NCBI RefSeq assembly: GCF_022533585.1
Contig: NZ_CP092827.1
Span: 1,528,001 to 1,592,000, forward strand
From: Pseudomonas sp. LS.1a
GTDB taxonomy: Bacteria; Pseudomonadota; Gammaproteobacteria; Pseudomonadales; Pseudomonadaceae
Direction: 5' to 3'
DNA: 64,000 bases
The notes under the pieces were generated by a model. That model saw only the letters and a program-made list of their open reading frames with translations. It searched no databases and was not told the DNA's origin. Below, one piece after another: positions 1 through 8,159 of the stretch. Each line of letters opens with the position of its first letter. Positions within the stretch are counted from its first letter, which is position 1. The position numbers were made by a program, and so were the translations under genes.

Positions 1-751
1 TGAGGTACTGGGTCAGGCGGTTTTCCGCGGTGCGCCGTTGCTCGATCTCGGTGGCCATGCTGACGAACTGCTGGTTGGCGACCTTCACCAGCACGCCGAT
101 CTCGTCGTGTTCGTGGCCGTGCGGGCAGGCCAGGCGGGTTTGCCGGGGCTTGCGCGGGTCGCTGCCGCTGAGCGCGCCGATCACCGTCACCAGCGGCTTG
201 GTCAGCATCATGTAGAACAGCGCCAGGAGGATGCCGGTCAGCACCAGGCTACGGGCGAAGCCGTTGAGCAGGGTGATGCCGGCGCGGTCGAGGAAGCGGC
301 TGCCGAAGGCGAAGGTATCCACCTCCAGGTACAGGGTGCCGAGGTCTTCTTCGGGCATGTGGGTGAGGTACAGGCGCTCCTTGAACTGGCGCTGCTCGCC
401 GAACAGGAAGTCGCTCAGTGGTCGGTAGCGGTCCTGCAGGCGCGGCCGTTCGACGTCGGCCAATACCGTTTCGTTGTTGTCGATCAGCCGCGCACGGATG
501 ACCGCTGGCGACTCCAGCAGGCCGCGAGTCAGCTCCAGGGCCAGCTCGGAGTCGATGTTGTAGGCGATGCGCGAGGCCGGGTTGTGGCTGATTTGCAGCA
601 AGGCGCGCACTTCGCGGTTGATGGATGCGTCTTCGCTGGCATAATCGATGCCGATCTGGATGAGACTGAGCAATGTTCCCAGGATGAAGCCGACCAGGAC
701 TGTCAACCGGGCTTGCTTGTATGACAGGCGATTGGTGAACTTGATATCCAT
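1..751 (-). CDS. Membrane signalling protein, N-terminal part (possible c-di-GMP enzyme)
   Basis: The reading frame starts at an ATG whose first base is 751 and runs off the left edge, so only about 250 residues are visible. It opens MDIKFTNRLSYKQARLTVLV and has a first membrane segment at about residues 16-35, a periplasmic domain of about 125 residues, and a second membrane segment near residues 165-185. A HAMP-like linker follows, ending in a charged coiled coil (MATEIEQRRTAENRLTQYL) that reaches the window edge. This is the usual N-terminal layout of a periplasmic-sensing diguanylate cyclase/phosphodiesterase or histidine kinase. The GGDEF/EAL reading is inference, because the catalytic part lies outside the window. 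The gene runs away from the DUF815 ATPase gene, with a REP pair between them. Confidence 0.7.
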   Translation of the reverse strand, partial: MDIKFTNRLSYKQARLTVLVGFILGTLLSLIQIGIDYASEDASINREVRALLQISHNPASRIAYNIDSELALELTRGLLESPAVIRARLIDNNETVLADVERPRLQDRYRPLSDFLFGEQRQFKERLYLTHMPEEDLGTLYLEVDTFAFGSRFLDRAGITLLNGFARSLVLTGILLALFYMMLTKPLVTVIGALSGSDPRKPRQTRLACPHGHEHDEIGVLVKVANQQFVSMATEIEQRRTAENRLTQYL

Positions 752-852
752 GAGTCCCGAGCCGGTTTCACGTTCCTTGCGCTGCGCAAGCATAGCCGAT
801 CAACCCCGGCTGCTGGTGGGTCTGTCTGTTCATTTCAGTTGATCGCCAAGCG

Positions 853-970
853 GGGGCCGCTTTGCGCCCCTTCGCGGGCGCGCCCGCTCCCACAGGTATA
901 TTACTGCCCTTGAGATTTGTGGTGTGCCTGTGGGAGCGGGCAAGCCCGCGAAGGGGCGCGAAGCGGCCCC
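853..970. repeat. Inverted pair of REP units
   Basis: Two copies of a 44-base unit face each other at 853-896 and 927-970. Both contain the core CCCGCTCCCACAGG next to a GCGGGC palindrome, and the outer ends (GGGGCCGCTT / AAGCGGCCCC) also match. Thirty bases separate them. This is the P. putida REP doublet (BIME) form. It lies between divergent genes, so it is not a terminator for either. Confidence 0.85.
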
Positions 971-998
971 AAAAAAACTGAAATTCGTAGGAGTCGTC

Positions 999-1889
999 AT
1001 GGACGCTCGCTTGATTGCTTTCCTGGACCGCGCCGAATCGGTACTGGCGCGCCTCGAACCCCTGTTGCCGGCAACACGTCCGAACATCGACTGGGCCACC
1101 ACCCTGGCCGCGCGCTGGCAGCGCGATGGCCGCAGCGGCTACCTGCTGCCGCTGGAAGTGAGCCTGGACATCCGCCTCAGCGACCTGATCGGCGTCGACC
1201 AGCAGCGTGACCAGTTGGGCCGCAACACCCACCAGTTCATCAACGGCATGCCGGCCAACCATGCACTGCTGTGGGGCTCGCGCGGTACCGGCAAGTCGTC
1301 GCTGGTACGTGCCCTGTTGGCCGAGCACGCGGGCGCCGGCCTGCGCCTGATCGAAATCGAACGCGACCACCTGGCCGACCTGCCACGTGTAGTCGAGCAG
1401 CTGCAGAAGCTGCCGCAGCGCTTCATCCTGTTCTGCGACGATCTGTCGTTCGAAGCCGGGGAGGGCGACTACCGGGTGCTCAAGAGCGTGCTCGACGGCT
1501 CGCTGGAGCAGGCCCCGGACAATGTGCTGCTGTACGCCACCTCCAACCGCCGCCACCTGGTGCCGGAGAAGGAGAGCGACAACGAGAACTGGAAGCGGGT
1601 GGACGGCGAACTGCACCCCAGCGAAGCGGTGGAAGACAAGATTGCCCTGTCCGATCGTTTTGGCCTGTGGCTGTCGTTCTACCCCTTTACCCAGGAGCAC
1701 TTCCTGAATGTGGTCGAGCACTGGATCGGCCAGCTTGCGCAATCTGCCGGGTTGGCCTGGCAGCGCAGTGAAGCACTCGACATCCTCGCCGTGCGCTGGG
1801 CCACCGGCCGCGGTAACCGTAATGGCCGTTGTGCCTATCAGTTCGCCCGCTACTGGGTCGGGCTGCAATTGCTGGAGCAAAATAAATGA
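999..1889 (+). CDS. DUF815-type AAA ATPase
   Basis: A 296-residue protein with a Walker A motif GSRGTGKS (residues 93-100), a Walker B stretch FILFCDDLSF (about 142-151) and a sensor-1-like LLYATSNRRHL (about 177-187). These fit the DUF815 family of predicted ATP-binding proteins, related to the AAA ATPases. The cellular role is not established. I chose the ATG at 999 because AGGAG stands at 989-993; the 25 codons upstream in frame are REP sequence. Its stop overlaps the start of the methionine-sulfoxide reductase gene (ATGA), so the two are probably translated together. No membrane segment or signal peptide is seen. Confidence 0.85.
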   Translation: MDARLIAFLDRAESVLARLEPLLPATRPNIDWATTLAARWQRDGRSGYLLPLEVSLDIRLSDLIGVDQQRDQLGRNTHQFINGMPANHALLWGSRGTGKSSLVRALLAEHAGAGLRLIEIERDHLADLPRVVEQLQKLPQRFILFCDDLSFEAGEGDYRVLKSVLDGSLEQAPDNVLLYATSNRRHLVPEKESDNENWKRVDGELHPSEAVEDKIALSDRFGLWLSFYPFTQEHFLNVVEHWIGQLAQSAGLAWQRSEALDILAVRWATGRGNRNGRCAYQFARYWVGLQLLEQNK

Positions 1890-2368
1890 TCGACCTCAAT
1901 GCCAGTGGCGCCGGCCTCGACGGCTACAACCTGCTGGCGGCGCAAGTGCAGGCGCTGTTTGCCGACGAGCGTGACTTCATCGCCAATGCCGCGCAGTTTT
2001 CGGCATTCCTCTATAACCACGTGGACAACCTGAACTGGGCGGGGTTCTACCTCAACCGCAACGAAGAACTGGTGCTGGGCCCGTTCCAGGGCCAGGTGGC
2101 GTGCGTGCGCATCCCGTTCAGCAAGGGCGTGTGCGGGGCGGCAGCGGCCACCCGGCAGACCCAGCGGGTAGAGGACGTGCATGCGTTTCCGGGGCATATT
2201 GCCTGTGACAGTGCATCGAACAGCGAGCTGGTGATCCCGCTGGTGAAGGAGGGCAGGCTGATTGGCGTGCTGGACCTGGACAGCCCGAAGCCTGGGCGCT
2301 TCAGCGAGGCGGATCAGGTGGGGCTGGAGCGGTTGGCAGCGATTTTCCTGGCGCTGACCGACTGCTGA
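1886..2368 (+). CDS. msrC: Free methionine-(R)-sulfoxide reductase, GAF-domain (MsrC/YebR type)
   Basis: A 160-residue protein made of a single GAF domain. Three cysteines at residues 73, 83 and 107 (VACVRIPFSKGVCG and HIACDSASNSELV) have the same spacing, 10 and 24 residues, as Cys84, Cys94 and Cys118 of E. coli YebR. The last is the catalytic cysteine in that family. The enzyme would reduce free methionine-(R)-sulfoxide in the cytosol using thioredoxin. The gene overlaps the preceding ATPase gene by four bases (ATGA). A REP pair follows. The family assignment is strong; activity is inferred. Confidence 0.85.
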   Translation: MIDLNASGAGLDGYNLLAAQVQALFADERDFIANAAQFSAFLYNHVDNLNWAGFYLNRNEELVLGPFQGQVACVRIPFSKGVCGAAAATRQTQRVEDVHAFPGHIACDSASNSELVIPLVKEGRLIGVLDLDSPKPGRFSEADQVGLERLAAIFLALTDC

Positions 2369-2378
2369 TATTGGTTGC

Positions 2379-2487
2379 CTGTACCGGCCTCTTCGCGGCT
2401 AAAGCCGCTCCCACAAGGATTGCACCAGGCCTGAAGGCGATGCGGTCCCTGTGGGAGCGGCTTTAGCCGCGAAGAGGCCGGTACAGG
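2379..2487. repeat. Inverted pair of REP units
   Basis: Facing copies at 2379-2418 and 2448-2487, each with CCTCTTCGCGGCTAAAGCCG flanking the CTCCCACA core, and with matching outer ends (CTGTACCGG / CCGGTACAG). It fills the gap between two convergent genes (msrC ending at 2368, the next stop at 2496) and could fold as one long stem at both 3' ends. Confidence 0.9.
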
Positions 2488-2495
2488 TTAAAGCA

Positions 2496-3263
2496 TCAGT
2501 CGTACATCACCTTCTTCTTCCAGGTCTCTTCCTCATCGGTCTTGAGCCCCTGGGTCAGTTCATTCTGCTCGTCCTCCGCCGGCGCCATGCGGTCCAGCAC
2601 CTGGGCGTTGGCGCGGGCCAGCAGTTTTTCCAGGTACGTCAGCTGCTCTTCATACACCTTTGGCTCCGGCTGTTTGCGCAGGTACTGCACGCCGCGCTCG
2701 AAGGCCAGGCGTGCCTGGCCCGGCTGGTTCTTCTGCAGGGCCTGCTGGCCGAGGTTGTTGAAGAACTCGATATGCAGCAACACCAGGACATGGCGGATTT
2801 CCTTGACCCAGTGCTTGGCCTCGGGCGTGGGCAGGAAGCCTTCCTGGGCGGCGCGAGTCACCTGGTTGTGCAGCGCCTCCAGCAGGAAGCGCACATCCTT
2901 GGCTTTGATCTCGGTCTGAATCGGATTGGGCGGGTTGTTTACCGGGATCTGCCCGCCCAGGGCAATCAGCCGTTCCAGTTCGGCGATGCGCGCCTTGAGT
3001 TCGGCGCTGTGCTTGTCCATTGCCAGTTGGCGCTGGTTGAGGTTGAGCTCCAGGCGAGTCAGCAGCAGCTTCAGCGCCGGGGTCATGAACTGGCCGGGGA
3101 AGGTCTCGGTGATTTCGCCACAGCGGCGCAGGCGGTCGGCCAGTTCGACCTTCATCCGGGCGCGCTCGAGCTTGCCGTTCTCGACCACGTTGTTGAGGTA
3201 GCCGATCACGATCAGCAACGCGATACCCGCCACGATGAGCAGGGTGATCAGAAGTGGTGTCAC
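2496..3263 (-). CDS. Membrane-anchored protein of unknown function
   Basis: A 255-residue protein I do not recognise by name. It starts with one strong membrane segment (residues 3-24, MTPLLITLLIVAGIALLIVIG). The remainder is soluble, charged and mostly helical: a heptad-like stretch around residues 75-100 (MDKHSAELKARIAELERLIAL), then helices resembling a TPR-like pair (NNLGQQALQKNQPGQARLAF, about 165-185). The tail is acidic then basic (EDEQNELTQGL, WKKKVMYD). This suggests an inner-membrane anchor with a cytoplasmic or periplasmic helical domain. It is monocistronic, with REP pairs on both sides. Confidence 0.75.
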   Translation of the reverse strand: MTPLLITLLIVAGIALLIVIGYLNNVVENGKLERARMKVELADRLRRCGEITETFPGQFMTPALKLLLTRLELNLNQRQLAMDKHSAELKARIAELERLIALGGQIPVNNPPNPIQTEIKAKDVRFLLEALHNQVTRAAQEGFLPTPEAKHWVKEIRHVLVLLHIEFFNNLGQQALQKNQPGQARLAFERGVQYLRKQPEPKVYEEQLTYLEKLLARANAQVLDRMAPAEDEQNELTQGLKTDEEETWKKKVMYD

Positions 3264-3338
3264 CGTTAATGCCTCATTGAAGAAGAATTACACCCTTGAG
3301 TGTAGTGAGTTCGTCTGGGGACGAACAGCGGCTATATA

Positions 3339-3448
3339 CCTGTACTGGCCTCTTCGCGGCTAAAGCCGCTCCCACAGGGATCGCACCGCCCTCAGGCTTC
3401 GTGCGGTCCTTGTGGGAGCGGCTTTAGCCGCGAAGAGGGCGGTGCAGG
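3339..3448. repeat. Inverted pair of REP units
   Basis: Facing copies at about 3339-3379 and 3408-3448, nearly identical in sequence to the pair at 2379-2487 (CTCTTCGCGGCTAAAGCCGC plus TCCCACA core). It sits in the 377-base gap between the membrane-protein gene and the tRNA operon. The rest of that gap (3449-3537) is an AT-rich stretch (TGATTTAAATAAATTTCTAC) just ahead of the tRNA promoter. Confidence 0.9.
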
Positions 3449-3537
3449 TACCCCTCTCTCTATATCGACAACCCGGCCCGCAACTGCACCCCCACCTACC
3501 CGGAAGTCATTGATTTAAATAAATTTCTACAAAGGGG

Positions 3538-3566
3538 TTGACGCCTGTACGAACCATCCATAGAAT
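3538..3566 (+). promoter_or_regulatory. Sigma-70 promoter of the tRNA operon
   Basis: TTGACG at 3538-3543 and TAGAAT at 3561-3566 with a 17-base spacer. An AT-rich tract at 3511-3530 lies where an UP element would be. The bases after the -10 box are GC-rich (GCGCGCC), as in promoters subject to stringent control. The first tRNA begins 74 bases downstream of the -10 box. Confidence 0.75.
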
Positions 3567-3640
3567 GCGCGCCACTTGCAGCGTAAAGCACACAGCGAAA
3601 CGCGGCAGGGAGTGAAAGCAGGCAGTAATGCCAGCAGCGT

Positions 3641-3716
3641 GTCCCCTTCGTCTAGTGGCCTAGGACACCGCCCTTTCACGGCGGTAACAGGGGTTCGAGT
3701 CCCCTAGGGGACGCCA
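3641..3716 (+). tRNA. tRNA-Glu(UUC), first copy
   Basis: A 76-base cloverleaf with acceptor stem GTCCCCT/AGGGGAC, anticodon loop CCTTTCACG (anticodon TTC), T-loop GGTTCGAGTC and an encoded CCA end. It is identical to the copy at 3889. Confidence 0.95.
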
Positions 3717-3720
3717 AATT

Positions 3721-3796
<76 letters not shown>

Positions 3797-3888
3797 GTTT
3801 CTCCGGCAACGCCTAGCGGCGGGGCAGGAAAAGAAAATCCAGGCTGAATCGTGAGGTTCATGTTCTGGTGCACTGAAAAGTGTCGTGT

Positions 3889-3964
3889 GTCCCCTTCGTC
3901 TAGTGGCCTAGGACACCGCCCTTTCACGGCGGTAACAGGGGTTCGAGTCCCCTAGGGGACGCCA
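3889..3964 (+). tRNA. tRNA-Glu(UUC), second copy
   Basis: Identical over 76 bases to the tRNA at 3641. The 92 bases between the two Glu-Gly units hold no gene. Confidence 0.95.
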
Positions 3965-3967
3965 AAT

Positions 3968-4043
<76 letters not shown>

Positions 4044-4129
4044 GTTTAAATACTGTGGCGTCTATGCGGTGCAGTGGTGGTGAAGGTCTTCATGGCGCTT
4101 CACGCCGATAGTGGTAAATGCTTCAAAAT

Positions 4130-4205
<76 letters not shown>

Positions 4206-4213
4206 AACATGTA

Positions 4214-4251
4214 ACGCAGAAAGGAACCTTCGGGTTCCTTTCTGCGTTTTT
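4214..4251 (+). terminator. Rho-independent terminator of the tRNA operon
   Basis: A perfect 15-bp stem (ACGCAGAAAGGAACC / GGTTCCTTTCTGCGT) with a TTCG tetraloop and a run of T on the plus strand. Confidence 0.9.
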
Positions 4252-4309
4252 GCATGCCTGATTTTCCGGCGATGCCTGCGCGAACGCCGCTGCGCAGGCA
4301 TCGTAGTGC

Positions 4310-5395
4310 TCAGCGATAGCTGATGGTGAAGTCGAGCGCGCCTCTGGCCGAGCCAGGCGTAACTCGGTCGTCGGTCTGGTAGAAATGCGCACGATAGGGC
4401 AGGCGGGTGAGAGGGAGCTCGAGTTTTTTGTTGCTCGACACGTGTTCCTGCAGGGGGACGGGAACCCCCAGGTCATCGGTTATCTGGATGCCGATGCCTT
4501 TCGCCGTCGAGCCATTGCCCAGGCTGAACAGGCCAAGCTTCGGGTCAATTGCCACCGAGCCGTCGGTACCTGTCAAGTAGATGTAGGCGGTGGCGGTGCT
4601 CGCGGCAGGGTCGTCCTCGCAGTCACTCAAAGTGATGTGGAACGGTATGCTGGTTGTGGTGGTGCCCTTTCCCGGGAAGTCCGCCACTGTGTGGCTGCCC
4701 AAATCCACGGGGTCGGCACTGACGGCATCGCTTTTCAGCGTGCACTGTGCCTGGTGCAGGGTGGCGCTTGTCCGCAGGCGAAAGGCGTCGGGCACATCCG
4801 TGGTGCTGCCATGGGCCAGTTCTTCATCCAGGAGGATCGGCCCAGAGGCTATGGGCCCGGTCTTGACCAGCGTCACATCCATGTAGAGCGGGCCGATAAA
4901 CAGAGGGGGCGCGCCTATCAGGCGGTTGTTGGTGCCGTAGTAAGGTACGGTATTGTCGCTGCCTGCCGAATAAAAGTTGTTGAAGGCTTGACCGGCAAAC
5001 GGCCAGCGCATCTCGATCACTGCGCCAATCCCGGCGATCCGTGTTCTGACAACCCTGTTGGCGAAGCGCCCATTGCCCAGTCGCATGGGCAGGTTGTGGG
5101 CGAATGGAGCGGTGTAATCGATGCGCGCCTCCAGCAGGCCTGAGCCGTCGTTGTCGCATTGGATGCGAGTGGCTGATGGGTCCAGCAGCCCGGCAAAGGT
5201 TTTGGTGACGATTGGCTCACCGACTGGCAGATCCCTGGGTACCCATACATTTGTGAAATCTGCTGTGAATACCGCGGGGCCAGGACCGTTTTGGGTGGCG
5301 CAACCTGATGCGGCATAGGCGGCTTGCAGGGTAATGAAAGGCAGGCTGGCAAACAGCAGGGCCGTTCGCAGGCGCTGGCGAGTGAAAGTGGTCAT
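4310..5395 (-). CDS. Fimbrial tip adhesin of a chaperone-usher pilus
   Basis: A 361-residue secreted protein. A signal peptide (residues 1-28, cut after AAYA) precedes a Cys-containing N-terminal domain of about 180 residues and a C-terminal pilin-like domain. That domain starts near ATLHQAQCTLKSDAV and ends in DFTISYR, the alternating pattern of a donor-strand or chaperone-recognised pilin C-terminus. Two-domain subunits of this size next to an usher are normally receptor-binding tips (FimH-like). Its ATG overlaps the usher stop (ATGA), so the two are translationally coupled. It is the last gene of the split pilus locus. The ligand cannot be read from sequence. Confidence 0.8.
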   Translation of the reverse strand: MTTFTRQRLRTALLFASLPFITLQAAYAASGCATQNGPGPAVFTADFTNVWVPRDLPVGEPIVTKTFAGLLDPSATRIQCDNDGSGLLEARIDYTAPFAHNLPMRLGNGRFANRVVRTRIAGIGAVIEMRWPFAGQAFNNFYSAGSDNTVPYYGTNNRLIGAPPLFIGPLYMDVTLVKTGPIASGPILLDEELAHGSTTDVPDAFRLRTSATLHQAQCTLKSDAVSADPVDLGSHTVADFPGKGTTTTSIPFHITLSDCEDDPAASTATAYIYLTGTDGSVAIDPKLGLFSLGNGSTAKGIGIQITDDLGVPVPLQEHVSSNKKLELPLTRLPYRAHFYQTDDRVTPGSARGALDFTISYR

Positions 5396-7917
5396 TGGAT
5401 TTTCCTGTCGGAGGGGGCTTGGCAGCGCAAAGTCTGCAGGCGATAGCCTTGTTCAAGCGGCAAGGTGGCGGGCGTGATGTCGAAGCTGCATTGCTGCTCT
5501 GTACCTGCGGTCCACCTGGCCAGCAGTTGCTGGTTCTCAAGGTGGGTGGCCACCAGTGCCTGGCCACCTTGGCCGACTATCGCCAGTTCCTGGCCGTGCT
5601 CATCGCTGACCTGTGCGCCGAAGGGCAAGGGGCGGCCGTCTGCTTGCAACAGGGTCAGCACCAGGCGGTTGACCCGGCGCGCCGCGAATTGCGCCAGTAC
5701 TACAGCGCCGCGGCGTGGCACCACCTGCGTGGCGCCGTTGTCGATTTCGATTTCCGGGTCGAGCTGGTCCAGTTCCAGCACCACGGGGTTGGCCCGGTAA
5801 GGGCGCATATAGGGTGCCAAGGCATAGCCGTCGCCGTTGGTTTTGCCCTGCTGTCCCTGGCTGACACCGATCCCGGCGATATCCGGCACATGCACCACGG
5901 CGTTGGTTTCGCCTATGAACGGTGCCAACAGCATGCCGCCGCCGTGCGCCAGCAGGGCGCCGCTGGTGCTCAGTGACAGGCTGCGATAGTCGGAGGCCTC
6001 GCTGTAGCCCATGCCGTAGTTGGCATGGCTTCCCTGGTAGCCCAGCGACAGGCTGCCATTTTGCCGGGTGTCGTTGGCCAGCGTAGCCCGGTAGTTCAGG
6101 CGCCGCTCGTCGAAGTGGCCGCTGAGGCTGGCGCGTTCGTTGGACTTGCCTGCGCTGTGTTGCAGGTCGAACGTGGCGCTGGAGGCATGCGCCAAGTCCA
6201 GCGGCAGGGTAATGCCCAGGCCGATGAGACGGTCGTTGCTGCGTGACGAAGTGAGCGACTGCGAGGCAAACAGGTTGAGGCTGACGTTGTGCGGCAATTG
6301 CGCATTGTATTGCAGCTGATATTGGCGCCGTTGCAGGCTGCTGTGCCAGTAGTCGTCCTGTGACAGTGTGAGGCTGAGCGTGCCGGCATTGCCGAAATGC
6401 TGGTACACCGAGGCCTCCACCCGACTGCGGCGGTTGCCCAGGTACAGGCTGGAGGCGTTGCGCTGCAGGACGGCTTCGTCGTAGTCGCGGTAGCCGACGG
6501 TGGAATAGCGGTAGCCGGCAAAGTTCAGGCTGGTACCGATGTCGAAGGCCTTGCCGTAGCGGGCCGAGAGGCTGTTGCCCTTCACTTCGCCCAGTGCGGG
6601 GCCAAGGTCGGTAGTGGCTTGCGTGACGTCCAGCGACAATGCGCCGAGTGCCCCGAAGTCCCGCGCCAGGCCCAGGGTGGCGGCGCGGTAGTAGTCGCCA
6701 CCGAGTATGCCGGTGTACAGCGTGCTGTCCCAGCCGATGCCCCGGGCCAGCGCACCCTGCCACAGCGCTGGTGTGTCGGCCTGGCCAGCGCCGTGATAGC
6801 GGCCAAGGGCCAGGTCGTAGCGCCACACGCCGGCACGCATCAGGTTGCTGAGGGTCGAGTACGGCTGGATGAAGCGGCGCACCTGGCCATCCGCTTCGGT
6901 CAGCACCACTTCCAGTTCGCCGCTGCTGGCGCCAACGGCCAGGTCGTCGATTTCGTATGGGCCGGGGGCGACGAAGGTGGAGTAGAGCGGGTAGCCGTTC
7001 TGCAGTACCTCCAGCTTGGCGTAGGTTTGTGCCACACCACGCAACACAGGGGCGTAGTTTTGCAGGGTGTCGGGCAGCATCCCGGTGTCGGAGGCCAGCT
7101 TGACGCCCTTGAACGGCAAGCTTCGGAAAACCTCCCCCTGGGTGAAGGTTTCGCCGAGGGTGAGAGTGCCCCAGCGCGCCGGCAGGTCGCGCTGGACGTA
7201 GGTATTGCTGCGCGTCCAGCGCAGGTCGCCCTGCTGGTTCTCGCGCAGGGCCTGCTGGCTGCGCAGGCGCCAGCCGTACAGGTTGATACCACTGTTCAGG
7301 TACAGGTCCTGGCTGTTGCGGCTGCCGCTGCCACGCCGGTTGCTGTGCTGGGCCGAGGCCTGGTAGTTGACGAACGCGGCATTGATGCCGTCGTCCCAGT
7401 GGCTTTCGGCGATGGCGCCGCTGGTGTCGCGGCGCAGGTAGGACTGCGGTATCGACAGGTTCAGGCGCAGCTTGCCGGTATCCAGATCGGCACTGGCGCC
7501 GTCCAGCTGGGTGGCAAGGTCGAAGCAGTTGCCTTCGTTGCCGGGTTGCCTGACGGCCAGGTTCTGTTCACGCACACCGATTTCACCCAGCAGTTCGGCG
7601 TTCAGGCAGGGCAACAGGGTCTGGCCGTCGCTGCTCTCGTTGATCGTGATCTCCCGTTTGCCCAGTGGGCTGAGGTTGACATACAGCTCCAGGGTATAGC
7701 GGCCAGCTGCGAGGGGCCGATGTTCGGCCAGGGCACGCAGGGCAAGAGCGCCCGCGTCGGCGGGTTGACCCGGGCTTTGGCGGATGAAGCCGGGTTCGAA
7801 CTGCAGGTCGGGCGGGGCGGCTACAGCTTGCAGGCTCAGCAGGCTTGCGCCGAGCGCGGGGAAGGGCAAAAAGCGCAGGCGTGACAGCGCCTGCCGGCGT
7901 TTGAGGGGCTTGAGCAT
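5392..7917 (-). CDS. Outer-membrane fimbrial usher (FimD/PapC family)
   Basis: An 841-residue protein with a signal peptide (about 1-33, ending AVAAPP). It has the periplasmic N-terminal domain (FEPGFIRQSPGQPADAG..., then YTLELYVN), a 24-strand barrel region (starting near NLYGWRLRSQQALR), a plug domain (VLRGVAQTYAKLEVLQNGY, PGPYEIDDL) and C-terminal domains ending in a Cys pair. The length is typical. It would polymerise and secrete the pilin and adhesin delivered by the chaperone. Upstream, where the chaperone gene would be expected, stands an accessory gene island. The gene must therefore use its own promoter in 7918-8159 or read-through from the Rhs gene. Confidence 0.93.
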   Translation of the reverse strand: MLKPLKRRQALSRLRFLPFPALGASLLSLQAVAAPPDLQFEPGFIRQSPGQPADAGALALRALAEHRPLAAGRYTLELYVNLSPLGKREITINESSDGQTLLPCLNAELLGEIGVREQNLAVRQPGNEGNCFDLATQLDGASADLDTGKLRLNLSIPQSYLRRDTSGAIAESHWDDGINAAFVNYQASAQHSNRRGSGSRNSQDLYLNSGINLYGWRLRSQQALRENQQGDLRWTRSNTYVQRDLPARWGTLTLGETFTQGEVFRSLPFKGVKLASDTGMLPDTLQNYAPVLRGVAQTYAKLEVLQNGYPLYSTFVAPGPYEIDDLAVGASSGELEVVLTEADGQVRRFIQPYSTLSNLMRAGVWRYDLALGRYHGAGQADTPALWQGALARGIGWDSTLYTGILGGDYYRAATLGLARDFGALGALSLDVTQATTDLGPALGEVKGNSLSARYGKAFDIGTSLNFAGYRYSTVGYRDYDEAVLQRNASSLYLGNRRSRVEASVYQHFGNAGTLSLTLSQDDYWHSSLQRRQYQLQYNAQLPHNVSLNLFASQSLTSSRSNDRLIGLGITLPLDLAHASSATFDLQHSAGKSNERASLSGHFDERRLNYRATLANDTRQNGSLSLGYQGSHANYGMGYSEASDYRSLSLSTSGALLAHGGGMLLAPFIGETNAVVHVPDIAGIGVSQGQQGKTNGDGYALAPYMRPYRANPVVLELDQLDPEIEIDNGATQVVPRRGAVVLAQFAARRVNRLVLTLLQADGRPLPFGAQVSDEHGQELAIVGQGGQALVATHLENQQLLARWTAGTEQQCSFDITPATLPLEQGYRLQTLRCQAPSDRKIQ

Positions 7918-8159
7918 GACGGATGCCTGGTCTGGACGTTGAAGCGCGGCGGTTAGGCGGTGCCGGCGGTGGCAAGCGAGGCGTGTTTGGCTAGGCGAGG
8001 CGATCGCTTGGTGGGGCGAGGATAAGGAGAAAGGTGGGGGGGGCTGTAAGGTTAGTCTGGGGGTAGAGGGATAAGTCGGCGGTGTCGATAACGCCTGATG
8101 GAGACAGTGCCGGTGAGTTACGGCAATGCAGGGTGAACCTGCATTGCCGTGCAGTGGCG
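7918..8159. other. Intergenic gap between usher and island, with a 12-bp hairpin
   Basis: No gene is seen in these 242 bases. A perfect 12-bp inverted repeat at 8121-8149 (CGGCAATGCAGG, loop GTGAA, CCTGCATTGCCG) lies 10 bases beyond the stop of the Rhs gene on the minus strand. It has no clear T-run, so it is a weak terminator at best. A G-rich stretch (AAGGTGGGGGGGG, about 8028-8041) lies in the middle. Any usher promoter must be here; I could not pick one with confidence. There is no room for an immunity gene after the Rhs tip. Confidence 0.55.

Noticed and set aside
38..724. 228-codon plus-strand frame at the left edge
   Set aside because: It is the antisense of a continuous minus-strand frame with two membrane segments and a HAMP-like linker; the plus frame has no recognisable domain.
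5600..6826. Long minus-strand open frames inside the usher gene
   Set aside because: They are out-of-phase readings of a GC-rich gene; only the 841-residue frame carries a signal peptide and usher motifs.
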